Shown: positions 1 through 9,075 of the stretch, piece after piece
Position numbering within the stretch: the stretch's first letter is position 1
Layout of the letters: the number at the start of each line of letters is the position of its first letter
Assembly: GCA_965602805.1 (NCBI GenBank)
Contig: CBFCZK010000001.1
Location: 124,001-188,000, forward strand
Direction: 5' to 3'
From: Thiomicrorhabdus sp965602805
Lineage (GTDB): Bacteria > Pseudomonadota > Gammaproteobacteria > Thiomicrospirales > Thiomicrospiraceae
DNA length: 64,000 nucleotides
Made by a program: the position numbers and the translations under genes
Notes under the pieces: model-generated
Database searches by the model: none
What the model was told of the DNA's origin: nothing
What the model saw: only the letters and a program-made list of their open reading frames with translations

Positions 1-260
1 ACTTGAGTCATTTTCACACCTATGCCGAGGCACAACAGATAGATGAGCAAACAGCACAGTTAATTAACACGGGAAATTGGCAGTCATTGAATGGCGCAAG
101 AGCCTGTGGTTATAAAGGCATTCAAGGTTTACTGAACCTAAAAAATTCACAGCCTTTAGAAGTCCAAGAACTGCAGCGGATTAACTCAGGGGACACTGCG
201 GGTGATAAACAGAGTGTAGTGGGTTATGGAAGTTGGGCAATTTATGAGGAGGTCAAATGA
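1..260 (+). CDS. Memo-family protein, C-terminal fragment (AmmeMemoRadiSam protein B)
   Basis: This is the 3' end of a gene that enters from the left edge; the first visible in-frame codon is not a credible start. The reading frame continues with DLSHFHTYAEAQQID and ends with an NSGDTAGDKQSVVGYGSWAIYE tail. Both are typical of the Memo/MEMO1-like family, whose extradiol-dioxygenase-like fold is found in the AmmeMemoRadiSam cluster. The stop codon overlaps the ATG of the AMMECR1 gene by 4 bp (ATGA), so the two are translationally coupled. A radical SAM partner, if present, should lie to the left of the window. The biochemical role of the bacterial system is not firmly established. Confidence 0.85.
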   Translation, partial: LSHFHTYAEAQQIDEQTAQLINTGNWQSLNGARACGYKGIQGLLNLKNSQPLEVQELQRINSGDTAGDKQSVVGYGSWAIYEEVK

Positions 261-862
261 CAGTCACAACAGCACTAACAATAGAACAAATAGATCAACT
301 GTTCTCTATTATAAAGCAGAGTATCGAGACGGGCTTGCAAGGCCAACGTTTACAATTGGATTCGAGCTATTTTGCAAACCACGGAACCGAGTTTTCTAGC
401 GTATTGATTCAACCTGCAGCAACCTTTGTGACGCTGCATCACAATGAATCTTTGCGTGGCTGTATTGGTTCGTTGCAGGCGTATCGCTCATTAGTTGAGG
501 ATATAGCAGGTAATGCTTATAGCGCCGCTTTCCAAGACCCTCGTTTTTCACCTTTAAAGGAGGCTGAGTTAGCGGGGTTGGAAGTAGAGCATTCAGTTCT
601 ATCAGCCCCGCAAGAAATTGAAGATTGTCAGACTAAACAAGAATTATTGGAAAGTCTGGTCCCGTTTGAAGATGGACTCATTATTTCGGATGGTCTACGC
701 CGAGCGACTTTCTTACCTTCCGTGTGGTCGCAGCTACCAGATGAAAGTCATTTTGTTGAGCATCTAATGCAGAAAGCCGGTATCGTTTCTTGGTCAGAAT
801 CCATCTCCTGTGAGCGTTATTCAGTGAGTGCGCATCAAAAGAGATGGCATGAGATAAAGTGA
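257..862 (+). CDS. AMMECR1 domain protein (AmmeMemoRadiSam protein A)
   Basis: A 201-residue protein of normal length for the AMMECR1 family. The diagnostic core is visible at about residues 55-120: FVTLHHNESLRGCIGSL, followed by DPRFSPLKEAELAGLEVEHSVL. The RGCIG hexapeptide region is the family hallmark. The start overlaps the preceding Memo gene by 4 bp, and AMMECR1 and Memo are known to be neighbours or fusions in many genomes. The family has no settled enzymatic activity; it is proposed to take part in a radical-SAM-linked modification. No signal peptide or membrane segment is present. Confidence 0.88.
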   Translation: MTVTTALTIEQIDQLFSIIKQSIETGLQGQRLQLDSSYFANHGTEFSSVLIQPAATFVTLHHNESLRGCIGSLQAYRSLVEDIAGNAYSAAFQDPRFSPLKEAELAGLEVEHSVLSAPQEIEDCQTKQELLESLVPFEDGLIISDGLRRATFLPSVWSQLPDESHFVEHLMQKAGIVSWSESISCERYSVSAHQKRWHEIK

Positions 863-896
863 GTGTGTTCTACAAGTCACGCAGGAAAAAATACCT

Positions 897-908
897 ACCA
901 GGCCTGGT
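897..908. repeat. ACCAGGCCTGGT palindrome, exact copy 1
   Basis: Intergenic, about 35 bp after the AMMECR1 stop. Exact 12-bp perfect palindrome of the dispersed family. The rest of the 863-1085 gap shows no gene. Confidence 0.9.
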
Positions 909-1085
909 CAGATAGTTTTCTTAAAAAAGCTTAAGGAATAGCCACTTTAGACGGTTTTAGTTATAGACAAAATTTGCCTATTCGAGTACAATTCTGGCAA
1001 TGAATTATTGCGATTAAAATTAAGCACGAGTTGCTTTTACGGAGTATTTGGCGGAGATGACTAAAGTCATTTAGCAAACTAAAGA

Positions 1086-1132
1086 ACGGAGTGAGCCCTT
1101 TAATGAGTATTGGGGGTTGGCTCCGTTTTTTT
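1086..1132 (+). terminator. Terminator-like hairpin in the carAB leader (possible attenuator)
   Basis: ACGGAG/TGAGCC at 1086-1097 can pair with GGCTCCGT at 1119-1126. A run of seven T follows at 1126-1132. It lies about 65 bp before the carA ATG, and the previous gene ended more than 220 bp earlier. It therefore sits where a carAB attenuator would act, though it could also end a short upstream transcript. No clear leader peptide was identified. Confidence 0.6.
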
Positions 1133-1197
1133 GTATGCGCCAATAACAAACCGTAGAGAAACTTTTGCAGTTTTATCTAACCTGGATGGATGAATCA

Positions 1198-2331
1198 ATG
1201 ACACAAGCTTTGCTGGCTTTAGAAGATGGAACCCTTTTTTGGGGCGTTTCATTAGGTGCGGAAGGTGAGACGACTGGAGAAGTCGTCTTTAACACTTCGT
1301 TAACGGGATACCAAGAAATCTTAACGGATCCTTCGTATTTCAAACAGATTGTTACTTTAACGTATCCACATATCGGTAACACCGGTGTGAATACTGAGGA
1401 TGAAGAATCTCCTCGCATTATGGCTCAGGGATTAGTTATTAAAGACTGCCCAGTGCGCATGAGTAACTTCCGTGCAGAAAAAACCTTACCGGATTATCTA
1501 AAAGAGCAGGGCGTTGTTGCCATCGCGGATATTGATACTCGTAAATTAACGCGTTTGTTGCGTAGCAAAGGGGCTCAATCAGGTGTCATCGTCGCAGGCG
1601 ATAATATTGATGCCGAAGCGGCCGTTGCTAAAGCGAAATCATTCAGTGGTCTGAAGGGCTTAGATTTAGCCAAAGAAGTCACTACAGCAGAGACCTATGT
1701 TTGGACTGAAGGTTCATGGACTCTGGGAGAAGGTCATGCAGATTGTTCTGCAAATAATGATTTTCACGTGGTTGCCTACGACTATGGTGTCAAGCGTAAC
1801 ATCCTGCGCATGATCGCCGATCGTGGTTGTAAGTTAACCGTTGTGCCAGCAAAAACAACAGCAGCAGAAGTCTTGGCAATGAATCCAGATGGGATTTTCT
1901 TGTCAAACGGTCCTGGTGATCCAGAGCCTTGTGATTATGCGATTACAGCGATTCAGGAAATCTTAAAAACAGATGTACCTGTCTTTGGTATCTGCTTAGG
2001 ACACCAGTTATTGGCTTTGGCCAGTGGCGCGAAAACAGTCAAAATGAAGTTTGGCCACCACGGTGCTAACCACCCAGTACAAGATTTAGAAAGCAAGAAG
2101 GTCATGATTACTTCGCAAAACCACGGTTTTGCGGTAGATGGTGACTCTCTTCCAGGGAATCTTGAAGCAACTCATAAATCATTATTTGATGGCACACTAC
2201 AAGGTATCTCTCGTACAGATAAGTCAGCATTCAGTTTCCAAGGGCATCCAGAAGCAAGCCCTGGTCCACATGATGTTGCACCTTTGTTTGACCAATTCAT
2301 CGAAAATATTAAAACCGCTAAAAACGCGTAA
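1198..2331 (+). CDS. carA: Carbamoyl-phosphate synthase small (glutaminase) subunit
   Basis: CarA hydrolyses glutamine and channels ammonia to CarB for carbamoyl phosphate synthesis (pyrimidines and arginine). The N-terminal domain begins ALLALEDGTLFWG and contains NTSLTGYQEILTDPSY. The class I glutamine amidotransferase domain has the nucleophile Cys266 in GICLGHQ and the His/Glu pair in FQGHPEAS. I chose the ATG at 1198 rather than the in-frame ATG codons at 1165 and 1186 because the protein then begins where CarA normally does; this gives 377 residues, a normal length. carB follows after 18 bp, so the two are one operon behind the leader hairpin. Confidence 0.97.
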   Translation: MTQALLALEDGTLFWGVSLGAEGETTGEVVFNTSLTGYQEILTDPSYFKQIVTLTYPHIGNTGVNTEDEESPRIMAQGLVIKDCPVRMSNFRAEKTLPDYLKEQGVVAIADIDTRKLTRLLRSKGAQSGVIVAGDNIDAEAAVAKAKSFSGLKGLDLAKEVTTAETYVWTEGSWTLGEGHADCSANNDFHVVAYDYGVKRNILRMIADRGCKLTVVPAKTTAAEVLAMNPDGIFLSNGPGDPEPCDYAITAIQEILKTDVPVFGICLGHQLLALASGAKTVKMKFGHHGANHPVQDLESKKVMITSQNHGFAVDGDSLPGNLEATHKSLFDGTLQGISRTDKSAFSFQGHPEASPGPHDVAPLFDQFIENIKTAKNA

Positions 2332-2349
2332 CGGATAGTAGGAAATAGA

Positions 2350-5300
2350 ATGCCAAAAAGAAGTGATATAAAAAGTATTATGATTATTGGTGCTGGCCCT
2401 ATTATTATCGGCCAAGCATGCGAATTCGATTATTCTGGAGTGCAAGCGTGTAAAGCGCTTAAAGAAGAGGGTTACCGAGTAATCCTGGTAAACTCTAACC
2501 CCGCTACGATCATGACGGACCCTGATATGGCGGATGCAACCTACATTGAGCCGATTGAGTGGCAAACGGTTGAAACCATCATCGCTAAAGAGCGCCCTGA
2601 TGCGATTCTACCGACAATGGGTGGTCAAACAGCATTGAACTGTGCGTTAGACTTAGATGCCAAAGGCATCCTTGAAAAATACAATGTTGAATTGATCGGT
2701 GCAAATGCTGACTCGATTGATAAAGCTGAAAACCGTGACCGTTTCCGTCAAGCAATGACGAAAATCGGTTTAGATATGCCGACGTCTGATGTTGCCCACA
2801 ACATGGAAGAAGCTTGGAGAATCCAAGCACAAGTTGGTTTCCCCACGGTTATCCGTCCATCGTTCACCTTGGGTGGTTCTGGTGGTGGTATCGCTTACAA
2901 CAAAGACGAATTTGAACAGATTTGTAAGTTTGGCCTAAACATGTCTCCGACCAAAGAGTTATTGATTGAAGAGTCAATTGAAGGCTGGAAAGAGTATGAG
3001 ATGGAAGTGGTTCGCGACAAAAACGATAATTGCATTATCGTTTGTTCAATCGAGAACTTAGACCCAATGGGTGTTCACACAGGTGATTCAATCACCGTTG
3101 CGCCTGCACAAACGTTGACCGATAAAGAGTATCAAATCATGCGTAACGCTTCTATTGAAGTTTTGCGTGAGATTGGTGTAGAGACGGGTGGTTCAAACGT
3201 CCAATTCTCTATTCACCCTGATACTGGTCGTATGATCATCATTGAGATGAATCCACGTGTATCTCGTTCATCTGCTTTAGCGTCGAAAGCGACTGGTTTC
3301 CCGATTGCTAAAATCGCCGCTAAATTAGCGGTAGGTTATACGCTAGACGAACTTTCAAATGATATTACCAATGGTGCAACTCCGGCGTCTTTCGAACCAA
3401 CTATCGATTACGTTGTGACTAAGGTTCCTCGTTTTACATTTGAAAAATTCCCTCAAGCACAAAACCGTTTATCAACGCAGATGAAGTCTGTTGGTGAAGT
3501 GATGGCGATGGGTCGTAACTTCCAAGAATCTATCCAGAAAGCGTTACGTGGATTAGAGACGGATAAGTCTGGTTTTGATGAAATCATGCCATTGGCAACA
3601 ATGGATGAGAAAGAGATTAAAGATAAATTGCGTCAGGAATTACGTCTACCGGGTGCTGAACGTTTATGGTACGTAGCGGATGCATTCCGTGCGGGTTGGG
3701 ATTTGGATGCGGTTTTTGAAAGTTCAAAAATTGACCCTTGGTTCCTTGCGCAAATCGAAGACCTTATCAATATCGAAGACGACGTTAAACAACGTGGTTT
3801 AGATGCCTTGGATGAGACTTATTTACGTAACCTTAAACGTAAAGGTTTCTCTGATAACCGTCTAGCGAAGTTGTTAAGCACCGACGCTGCATTTATTCGT
3901 AAATTCCGTCACACTCTAAATATTCGTCCAGTCTTCAAGCGTGTTGATACGTGTGCTGCTGAGTTTGAAACCTCTACAGCTTATATGTATTCAACCTATG
4001 ATGAAGAGTGTGAGGCAATGCCAACCAATCGCGATAAAATCATGATTTTGGGTGGTGGACCTAACCGTATTGGTCAAGGAATCGAGTTTGATTACTGCTG
4101 TGTACACGCAGCAATGGCTATGCGCGACGACGGTTATGAAACCATTATGGTCAACTGTAATCCAGAAACCGTCTCTACCGATTACGATACTTCTGACAGA
4201 CTCTATTTTGAGCCGTTAACATTAGAAGACGTTTTAGAAATCGTTGAAGTTGAACAGCCTAAGGGTGTGATTGTTCAGTACGGTGGTCAAACGCCTTTAA
4301 AACTAGCTGAAGATTTAGAAGCCGCAGGCGTTCCAATTATCGGTACTTCGCCTGAATCTATCGATTTAGCAGAAGATCGTGAGCGTTTCCAAAAAATTCT
4401 AAATGACTTAGGTCTGCTTCAGCCACCTAACCGTACCGCAACCAATGCCAGCGGAGCAGCCGCTTTAGCAAAAGAGATTGGTTATCCGTTAGTGGTACGT
4501 CCATCTTATGTTTTAGGTGGCCGTGGTATGGAAATCGTTTATGACGAAGCCAATCTAAATCGTTATATGCAAGCTGCAATTGACGTTTCTAACGAATCAC
4601 CTGTACTACTAGATCGTTTTTTAGACGATGCGATTGAGTTAGATGTTGATGCTATTTGTGATGGTGATCAGGTCGTGATTGGTGGCATCATGGAGCACAT
4701 CGAACAAGCCGGTATTCACTCAGGTGATTCAGCGTGTTCTTTGCCTCCATATAGTATTTCAGAAGAGATTCAAGACCGTATTCGCGAGCAAGTAACCAAA
4801 ATGGCATTTGCTTTAGGGGTTGTTGGTTTGATGAATACACAGTTTGCTGTTAAAGGCGATGATATCTATGTATTAGAAGTCAATCCTCGTGCATCACGTA
4901 CCGTTCCATTCGTTTCTAAAGCGATTGGTCATCCGTTGGCGATGATTGCGGCACGTTGTATGGTTGGTCAAAAGCTTGAAGCTCAAGGTTTTACGAAAGA
5001 AATTTCTCCCGTTCATTACTTCGTTAAAGAAGCGGTTTTCCCTTTTATCAAGTTCTTGGGTGTAGATCCAATTCTTGGGCCAGAGATGAAATCAACTGGT
5101 GAAGTTATGGGGATTGGTGTTAACTTTGCACAAGCTTACGCAAAAGCATCCCTAGCGGCGGGTACGATTTTACCGCGCTCTGGTACTGTATTCTTAAGTG
5201 TCCGTAAAGCGGATCGTGTACAAGTTGTTGATCTTGCTAGGCAGTTGATTGCTAAAGGCTTTAATATCGTTGCTACACGTGGTACAGCCTCTTCTATAAC

Positions 5301-5565
5301 GGAAGCGGGTGTCGCATGTGAAATCGTTAATAAAGTGACTGAAGGTCGTCCTAATATTGTCGATTCAATCGTCAATGAAGAGATCGCATTAATTGTGAAT
5401 ACTTCTGACGGTTCTGGCAGTATTCAGGACTCTTCAAGTATTCGTCGTGAAGCATTAATGCATAAAACGTGTTATACCACTACGATTGCCGGTGCTTTCG
5501 CAATGGTTGCTGCAATGGATTATTTAGATGATCAGCCTGTAACGCGTTTACAAGATATTCACTAA
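2350..5565 (+). CDS. carB: Carbamoyl-phosphate synthase large subunit
   Basis: This 1071-residue protein has the duplicated ATP-grasp architecture of CarB. The N-terminal half (residues about 1-400) makes carboxyphosphate and carbamate; the second ATP-grasp half starts near residue 555 (DKIMILGGGPNRIGQGIEFDYC) and phosphorylates carbamate. The two halves carry the paired motifs IIGAGPIIIGQACEFDYSG and ILGGGPNRIGQGIEFDY. The last 130 residues form the MGS-like allosteric domain (FLSVRKADRVQVVDLARQL). Length and motifs are intact. It is the second gene of the operon and is followed by a strong terminator. Confidence 0.98.
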   Translation: MPKRSDIKSIMIIGAGPIIIGQACEFDYSGVQACKALKEEGYRVILVNSNPATIMTDPDMADATYIEPIEWQTVETIIAKERPDAILPTMGGQTALNCALDLDAKGILEKYNVELIGANADSIDKAENRDRFRQAMTKIGLDMPTSDVAHNMEEAWRIQAQVGFPTVIRPSFTLGGSGGGIAYNKDEFEQICKFGLNMSPTKELLIEESIEGWKEYEMEVVRDKNDNCIIVCSIENLDPMGVHTGDSITVAPAQTLTDKEYQIMRNASIEVLREIGVETGGSNVQFSIHPDTGRMIIIEMNPRVSRSSALASKATGFPIAKIAAKLAVGYTLDELSNDITNGATPASFEPTIDYVVTKVPRFTFEKFPQAQNRLSTQMKSVGEVMAMGRNFQESIQKALRGLETDKSGFDEIMPLATMDEKEIKDKLRQELRLPGAERLWYVADAFRAGWDLDAVFESSKIDPWFLAQIEDLINIEDDVKQRGLDALDETYLRNLKRKGFSDNRLAKLLSTDAAFIRKFRHTLNIRPVFKRVDTCAAEFETSTAYMYSTYDEECEAMPTNRDKIMILGGGPNRIGQGIEFDYCCVHAAMAMRDDGYETIMVNCNPETVSTDYDTSDRLYFEPLTLEDVLEIVEVEQPKGVIVQYGGQTPLKLAEDLEAAGVPIIGTSPESIDLAEDRERFQKILNDLGLLQPPNRTATNASGAAALAKEIGYPLVVRPSYVLGGRGMEIVYDEANLNRYMQAAIDVSNESPVLLDRFLDDAIELDVDAICDGDQVVIGGIMEHIEQAGIHSGDSACSLPPYSISEEIQDRIREQVTKMAFALGVVGLMNTQFAVKGDDIYVLEVNPRASRTVPFVSKAIGHPLAMIAARCMVGQKLEAQGFTKEISPVHYFVKEAVFPFIKFLGVDPILGPEMKSTGEVMGIGVNFAQAYAKASLAAGTILPRSGTVFLSVRKADRVQVVDLARQLIAKGFNIVATRGTASSITEAGVACEIVNKVTEGRPNIVDSIVNEEIALIVNTSDGSGSIQDSSSIRREALMHKTCYTTTIAGAFAMVAAMDYLDDQPVTRLQDIH

Positions 5566-5579
5566 ATCCATTTATAAAC

Positions 5580-5615
5580 AAAACGCCAAAATCTATTAAA
5601 GGACTTTGGCGTTTT
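5580..5615 (+). terminator. Rho-independent terminator after carB
   Basis: AAAACGCCAAA (5580-5590) pairs perfectly with TTTGGCGTTTT (5605-5615), 14-base loop. It begins 15 bp after the carB stop, and the T-rich arm suits termination. Confidence 0.85.
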
Positions 5616-5679
5616 GCTATTTGGCATTTATTATTTAATTCATAACTGATTTAGAACCTATACACAAAGGAATGGGATT

Positions 5680-6162
5680 ATGCAAAAGCATCCTATGACA
5701 AAAGAAGGCGCTGATGCGCTTCAAGCTGAATTAACAAAGCTTAAAAAAGAAGACCGTCCAAGAATCACCGAAGCGATTGCAACAGCGCGTGATCACGGTG
5801 ATTTGAAAGAGAATGCCGAGTATCATGCCGCTCGTGAAGATCAAGGTATGATTGAAGGGCGTATTCAGCAGATTGAGGCGGTTTTAAGTCTTGCTCAAGT
5901 TATTGATGTGACTAAGTTAGCGGCGAATGCAAATGGTAAGGTCATCTTTGGTGCAACGGTGACGGTTTTAAATATCGATACTGATGAAGAGTTAACTTAT
6001 AAAATTGTTGGCCATGATGAAGCGGATATTAAGCACAATAAAATTTCCGTTAATTCACCGATTGCACGTGCCTTTATTGGTAAGCAAGCCGAAGATGAAG
6101 TCATTGTGGCTGCTCCAAAAGGCAATATTGATTATGAAATTATTGAAATTCAATATATCTAA
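5680..6162 (+). CDS. greA: Transcription elongation factor GreA
   Basis: 160 residues, normal for GreA. The N-terminal coiled coil (residues about 1-75) carries EYHAAREDQGMIEGRI at its tip region, with the acidic residues that reach the RNA polymerase active site and trigger cleavage of backtracked RNA. The C-terminal FKBP-like domain contains FGATVTVLNIDTDEELTYKIVG and ISVNSPIARAFIGK. An AAGGAATG stretch upstream of the ATG is a good ribosome binding site. greB is elsewhere in this window at 14575, so both cleavage factors are present. Terminators bracket the gene, suggesting its own transcript. Confidence 0.97.
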   Translation: MQKHPMTKEGADALQAELTKLKKEDRPRITEAIATARDHGDLKENAEYHAAREDQGMIEGRIQQIEAVLSLAQVIDVTKLAANANGKVIFGATVTVLNIDTDEELTYKIVGHDEADIKHNKISVNSPIARAFIGKQAEDEVIVAAPKGNIDYEIIEIQYI

Positions 6163-6231
6163 GTTTTAGATAATCTAAGATGGCTTTGGCTTTCTTAGCT
6201 TACCTACTTAGGGTTTCTATTGAGGTTGACG

Positions 6232-6260
6232 AAAATACCTGCTTAATCGCAGGTATTTTT
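6232..6260 (+). terminator. Rho-independent terminator after greA
   Basis: AAAATACCTGC (6232-6242) pairs with GCAGGTATTTT (6249-6259), 6-base loop, followed by TTGTATTT. Located 70 bp after the greA stop. Confidence 0.85.
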
Positions 6261-6304
6261 GTATTTATTCATTGAATGAACTTATTTACAGGTAGACAAT
6301 ATCC

Positions 6305-6799
6305 ATGATAAATTTATTCAAAAAACCTGCATGCGGGTGGCCGTTTACCCAACTTGCGACATTATTGGTGTTGGCATTAGCGACAATTTTACTGACCGTT
6401 GGCTATTTAGTGACTCCCGTTTTATTTACGCAACTGCCAGCAAAGCAAGCTGGCGATCTTGCAGGCGAGTTATTCACTTGGGTCAGCTTGATTGTTTTGA
6501 GCACGCTTTTTTTGTTGATTACTTTTTATAGCATCGCCGAAAAGTCTGTCAGCAGCGTTAAAAGTTTGCTGTTAAGCCTACTGTTAATGGCGACTTTACG
6601 CTTTTGGATAACTCCTTGGATGGCTGATATAAAGGGGCTCTATCCTTTAGGAATTGATAGGGATTCGATTGATTGGCCATTGTTTGCAAGTTTGCACGGC
6701 TTGTATCAAATAGTCTATTTAAGCGTGATTTTTTTACTGCTCTTTTGGAGTGTTAAGCATTTTTTAAGAGTGCAGATTCAGGCGATACCCAATGAATGA
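6305..6799 (+). CDS. DUF4149 family inner-membrane protein
   Basis: 164 residues with four predicted membrane segments (about residues 16-40, 58-80, 86-104 and 128-150). The signature VTPVLFTQLPAKQAGDLAGELF near residues 36-57 is characteristic of DUF4149 (TMEM205-like) proteins. Its function is unknown. A loop with WITPWMADIKGLYPLGIDRDS follows the third helix, and a conserved FASLHGLYQIVY precedes the last helix. It stands alone between the greA terminator and a secreted-protein gene. Confidence 0.75.
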   Translation: MINLFKKPACGWPFTQLATLLVLALATILLTVGYLVTPVLFTQLPAKQAGDLAGELFTWVSLIVLSTLFLLITFYSIAEKSVSSVKSLLLSLLLMATLRFWITPWMADIKGLYPLGIDRDSIDWPLFASLHGLYQIVYLSVIFLLLFWSVKHFLRVQIQAIPNE

Positions 6800-6927
6800 T
6801 TTAGCTATAAAAAAAGCTTATAAGCATTTCATTATTTTCTAACTCGATTAGGCTTGCAATTTAACATCAAAACAGTCAGAATTATCGGGTTAAAGAAACA
6901 AATTAAAACCTCGGAGTTTATTTTAAA

Positions 6928-7284
6928 ATGAAAAACTTAACACTTAAAGCGCTATTCATTTCTGCAATTGCAGCTCTTTCAATGAATGTTCAAGCTGAAG
7001 CTACAACTTATGATCAGTGTATTGCTGATAGCGAAAACCTAATTGCTCTTGCAGTTAAAGAAGGTTCTACTGCAGCACGTGCACTTGAGCAAAAAACAGA
7101 AGTCGCTGCTTGTATGGCTGAACTATCTATAATTGAAGCTAAATATGGCAACAAAACTAAAGGCGTTAACCCTTCTTCAGTGATGACTCCAGAAGATCGT
7201 AAAAAGTGGTCTGCACTTTTTGATGCGATTGATACCAAAAACTACAAAGGTGTTCGTTTCATGCAAGCGACATACTACCGTTAA
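6928..7284 (+). CDS. Small periplasmic protein of unknown function
   Basis: 118 residues with a clear Sec signal peptide (MKNLTLKALFISAIAALSMNVQA, cleavage after about residue 23). The mature part is mostly helical and has two cysteines (QCIADSE and AACMAEL) about 30 residues apart that could form a disulfide. I do not recognise the family. The ATG is preceded by a CGGAG Shine-Dalgarno at good spacing and the gene is followed directly by a strong terminator, so it is a real monocistronic gene. Confidence 0.75.
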   Translation: MKNLTLKALFISAIAALSMNVQAEATTYDQCIADSENLIALAVKEGSTAARALEQKTEVAACMAELSIIEAKYGNKTKGVNPSSVMTPEDRKKWSALFDAIDTKNYKGVRFMQATYYR

Positions 7285-7308
7285 TATAACGTTGTAGTTT
7301 TTAGTTCA

Positions 7309-7336
7309 AAAAAACCGGTCCTTGACCGGTTTTTTT
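7309..7336 (+). terminator. Rho-independent terminator
   Basis: AAAAAACCGGTC (7309-7320) and GACCGGTTTTTTT (7324-7336) form a perfect stem with a 3-base loop and T run, 25 bp after the 6928-7284 gene. Confidence 0.9.
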
Positions 7337-7460
7337 GTTTCTGAAGAGCGTAAAATATTACGACAGCATTTAAACTAATATTTTAAGATGCTATTTTAAA
7401 TTGTCCCGCAAATTACTATTGCTGTTGAATGACAGTGCCGTTAAGAAGAGTTGATCCCGA

Positions 7461-8285
7461 GTGAAGCAAACTAAGAATATTTTTCAATCCGCCTATGATT
7501 GTTTAATGGAATCCGATTTAGAGAGTAAAGTTTCAAAACTTGCACAGTTGCAGGTTGATTGGTCGGATGATCTGTTTGATTTTACCCCCACTGAAGTGAT
7601 TCATCGCGTTCCTGATCCTGGTCGTCCTGAAAAGCCTTTGCTGGTTTCTGCTAAAGAGTTGCCTAAACGCCGTTTGGGATCACCTGAAGGTCATGCGGCG
7701 TTAATGCATTCAATCGTCCATATTGAATTTAATGCAGTTAACTTGGCTTTGGATGCGATTTATCGTTTTCAGGAAATGCCGAAAAGATATTATTTGGATT
7801 GGTTGGGTGTCGCCGGTGAAGAAGCTTATCATTTTCAAATGATTCGTGAACATCTCTTTCACTTAGGGTATGAGTATGGGGATATGGGCGCACACGATGG
7901 CTTGTGGATGACAACCTATGAAACCGATCATGATCCATTGGTGCGTATGGCTTTAGTGCCGAGAACATTAGAAGCGCGTGGTTTGGATGTCACGCCACCG
8001 ATGATTCAAAAGTTACGCTCAATTGGTGATAAACGCGGTGTCGAAATCCTAAAAATTCTATTGCAGGATGAAATCGGTCATGTTGAAGTCGGTACTCGTT
8101 GGTTCCGTCATATTTGTGCAGAGCGCAATTTAAATCCTTTCAATACCTTTCAAGAGATTATTGAAAAGTATTATCACGGCGATTTACGTGGGCCTTTTAA
8201 TTACGAAGCTCGTCAGCAAGCCGGTTTTTGTGAGCAAGAAATTGCTTGGTTAAAAACCCTTAATCAGCCTAAATCAGATAAATAA
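7461..8285 (+). CDS. DUF455 ferritin-like protein
   Basis: 274 residues, beginning at GTG. The N-terminal part carries the family signature VPDPGRPEKPLLV...LPKRRLGSPEGHAALMHSIVHIEFNAVNLALDA. The E and H residues (HIEFNAVNLALD, GEEAYHFQMIREHL, DEIGHVEVGTRWF) are arranged as in a carboxylate-bridged di-iron four-helix bundle, so metal binding is inferred. The biological role of DUF455 is unknown; it is distantly related to the ferritin-like tRNA hydroxylase MiaE. It is followed by a methyltransferase on the same strand after 76 bp. Confidence 0.8.
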   Translation: MKQTKNIFQSAYDCLMESDLESKVSKLAQLQVDWSDDLFDFTPTEVIHRVPDPGRPEKPLLVSAKELPKRRLGSPEGHAALMHSIVHIEFNAVNLALDAIYRFQEMPKRYYLDWLGVAGEEAYHFQMIREHLFHLGYEYGDMGAHDGLWMTTYETDHDPLVRMALVPRTLEARGLDVTPPMIQKLRSIGDKRGVEILKILLQDEIGHVEVGTRWFRHICAERNLNPFNTFQEIIEKYYHGDLRGPFNYEARQQAGFCEQEIAWLKTLNQPKSDK

Positions 8286-8361
8286 CCTGACTCAATAACT
8301 CAGTGAAATATTCCTGCTCAATAATGGCCTATAGACCCCTGTATAACTATGAATTACGACT

Positions 8362-9072
8362 ATGAATTCTAAACTTACTGCTAAACAACGCCTACGTATC
8401 CAAACTCGGCATCGAGTATCGATTGAAAATTACGGTTATCAACCGCAAGCCCTATTTTGGAGTACTCAAGAGACCCAAGAGATTCGTTTTCAGAAGCTGA
8501 TTGAAATACTTCCTTTGAGTTGTTTTCAATCGAAAGCGCTAGAAAGCCACCAGGCCTGGTCACTGTTTGATGTTGGTTGTGGTTTTGCCGATTTACAGCG
8601 TTATATGACCAATCAACTGCTATTTCCTGATTATACTGGCATTGATGTCTCACCGGATATGGTTCGTGGAGCAAATGGTGTTGCACCTGAACTGAATGTC
8701 TCTGAAGGCGAAATTTTTGATTTTGACTATGCCAGTGAACAGTTTGATTATGTCATGCTGTCAGGCGCGTTAAACGAAGTGGTCGAAACTGAAATTGAAG
8801 GTTTGGCCAGTCAGCAGGGTGACTACGCCAAGTCGGTGATTCGTAAAATGTATGAGATTAGTCGCCTGGGTGTTGCATTTAATCTATTGGATAGACGTTT
8901 TGCCTGGCATCAAACGCGCTCTGATTTACAGAGTTTTTTCCCAGAAGATATTGTTGCGTATTGTCAGGAATTTGCCCACCAGGTAACGTTGGTTGACGGT
9001 TATCTTGAAAACGATTTTACCGTGTATCTACATAAGCAGCCTAGCGCAATCGTCGCTAAAGCAGGTCGTTAA
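8362..9072 (+). CDS. Class I SAM-dependent methyltransferase
   Basis: 236 residues. SAM-binding motif I is SLFDVGCGFADLQRYM near residues 67-82, motif II is YTGIDVSPDMV, and the post-motif QFDYVMLSGALNEV follows. The substrate cannot be inferred. A family palindrome at 8549-8560 encodes the HQAWS immediately before motif I. The gene ends 3 bp before the ROK kinase start, so the two are co-transcribed. Confidence 0.8.
   Translation: MNSKLTAKQRLRIQTRHRVSIENYGYQPQALFWSTQETQEIRFQKLIEILPLSCFQSKALESHQAWSLFDVGCGFADLQRYMTNQLLFPDYTGIDVSPDMVRGANGVAPELNVSEGEIFDFDYASEQFDYVMLSGALNEVVETEIEGLASQQGDYAKSVIRKMYEISRLGVAFNLLDRRFAWHQTRSDLQSFFPEDIVAYCQEFAHQVTLVDGYLENDFTVYLHKQPSAIVAKAGR
8549..8560. repeat. ACCAGGCCTGGT palindrome, exact copy 2
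   Basis: Inside the methyltransferase gene, where it is read as part of HQAWS. Confidence 0.9.
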
Positions 9073-9075
9073 AGT

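Noticed and set aside
961..1149. Minus-strand reading frame of 62 codons before carA
   Set aside because: It covers the leader hairpin, has no Shine-Dalgarno and no recognisable sequence; it is a chance frame.
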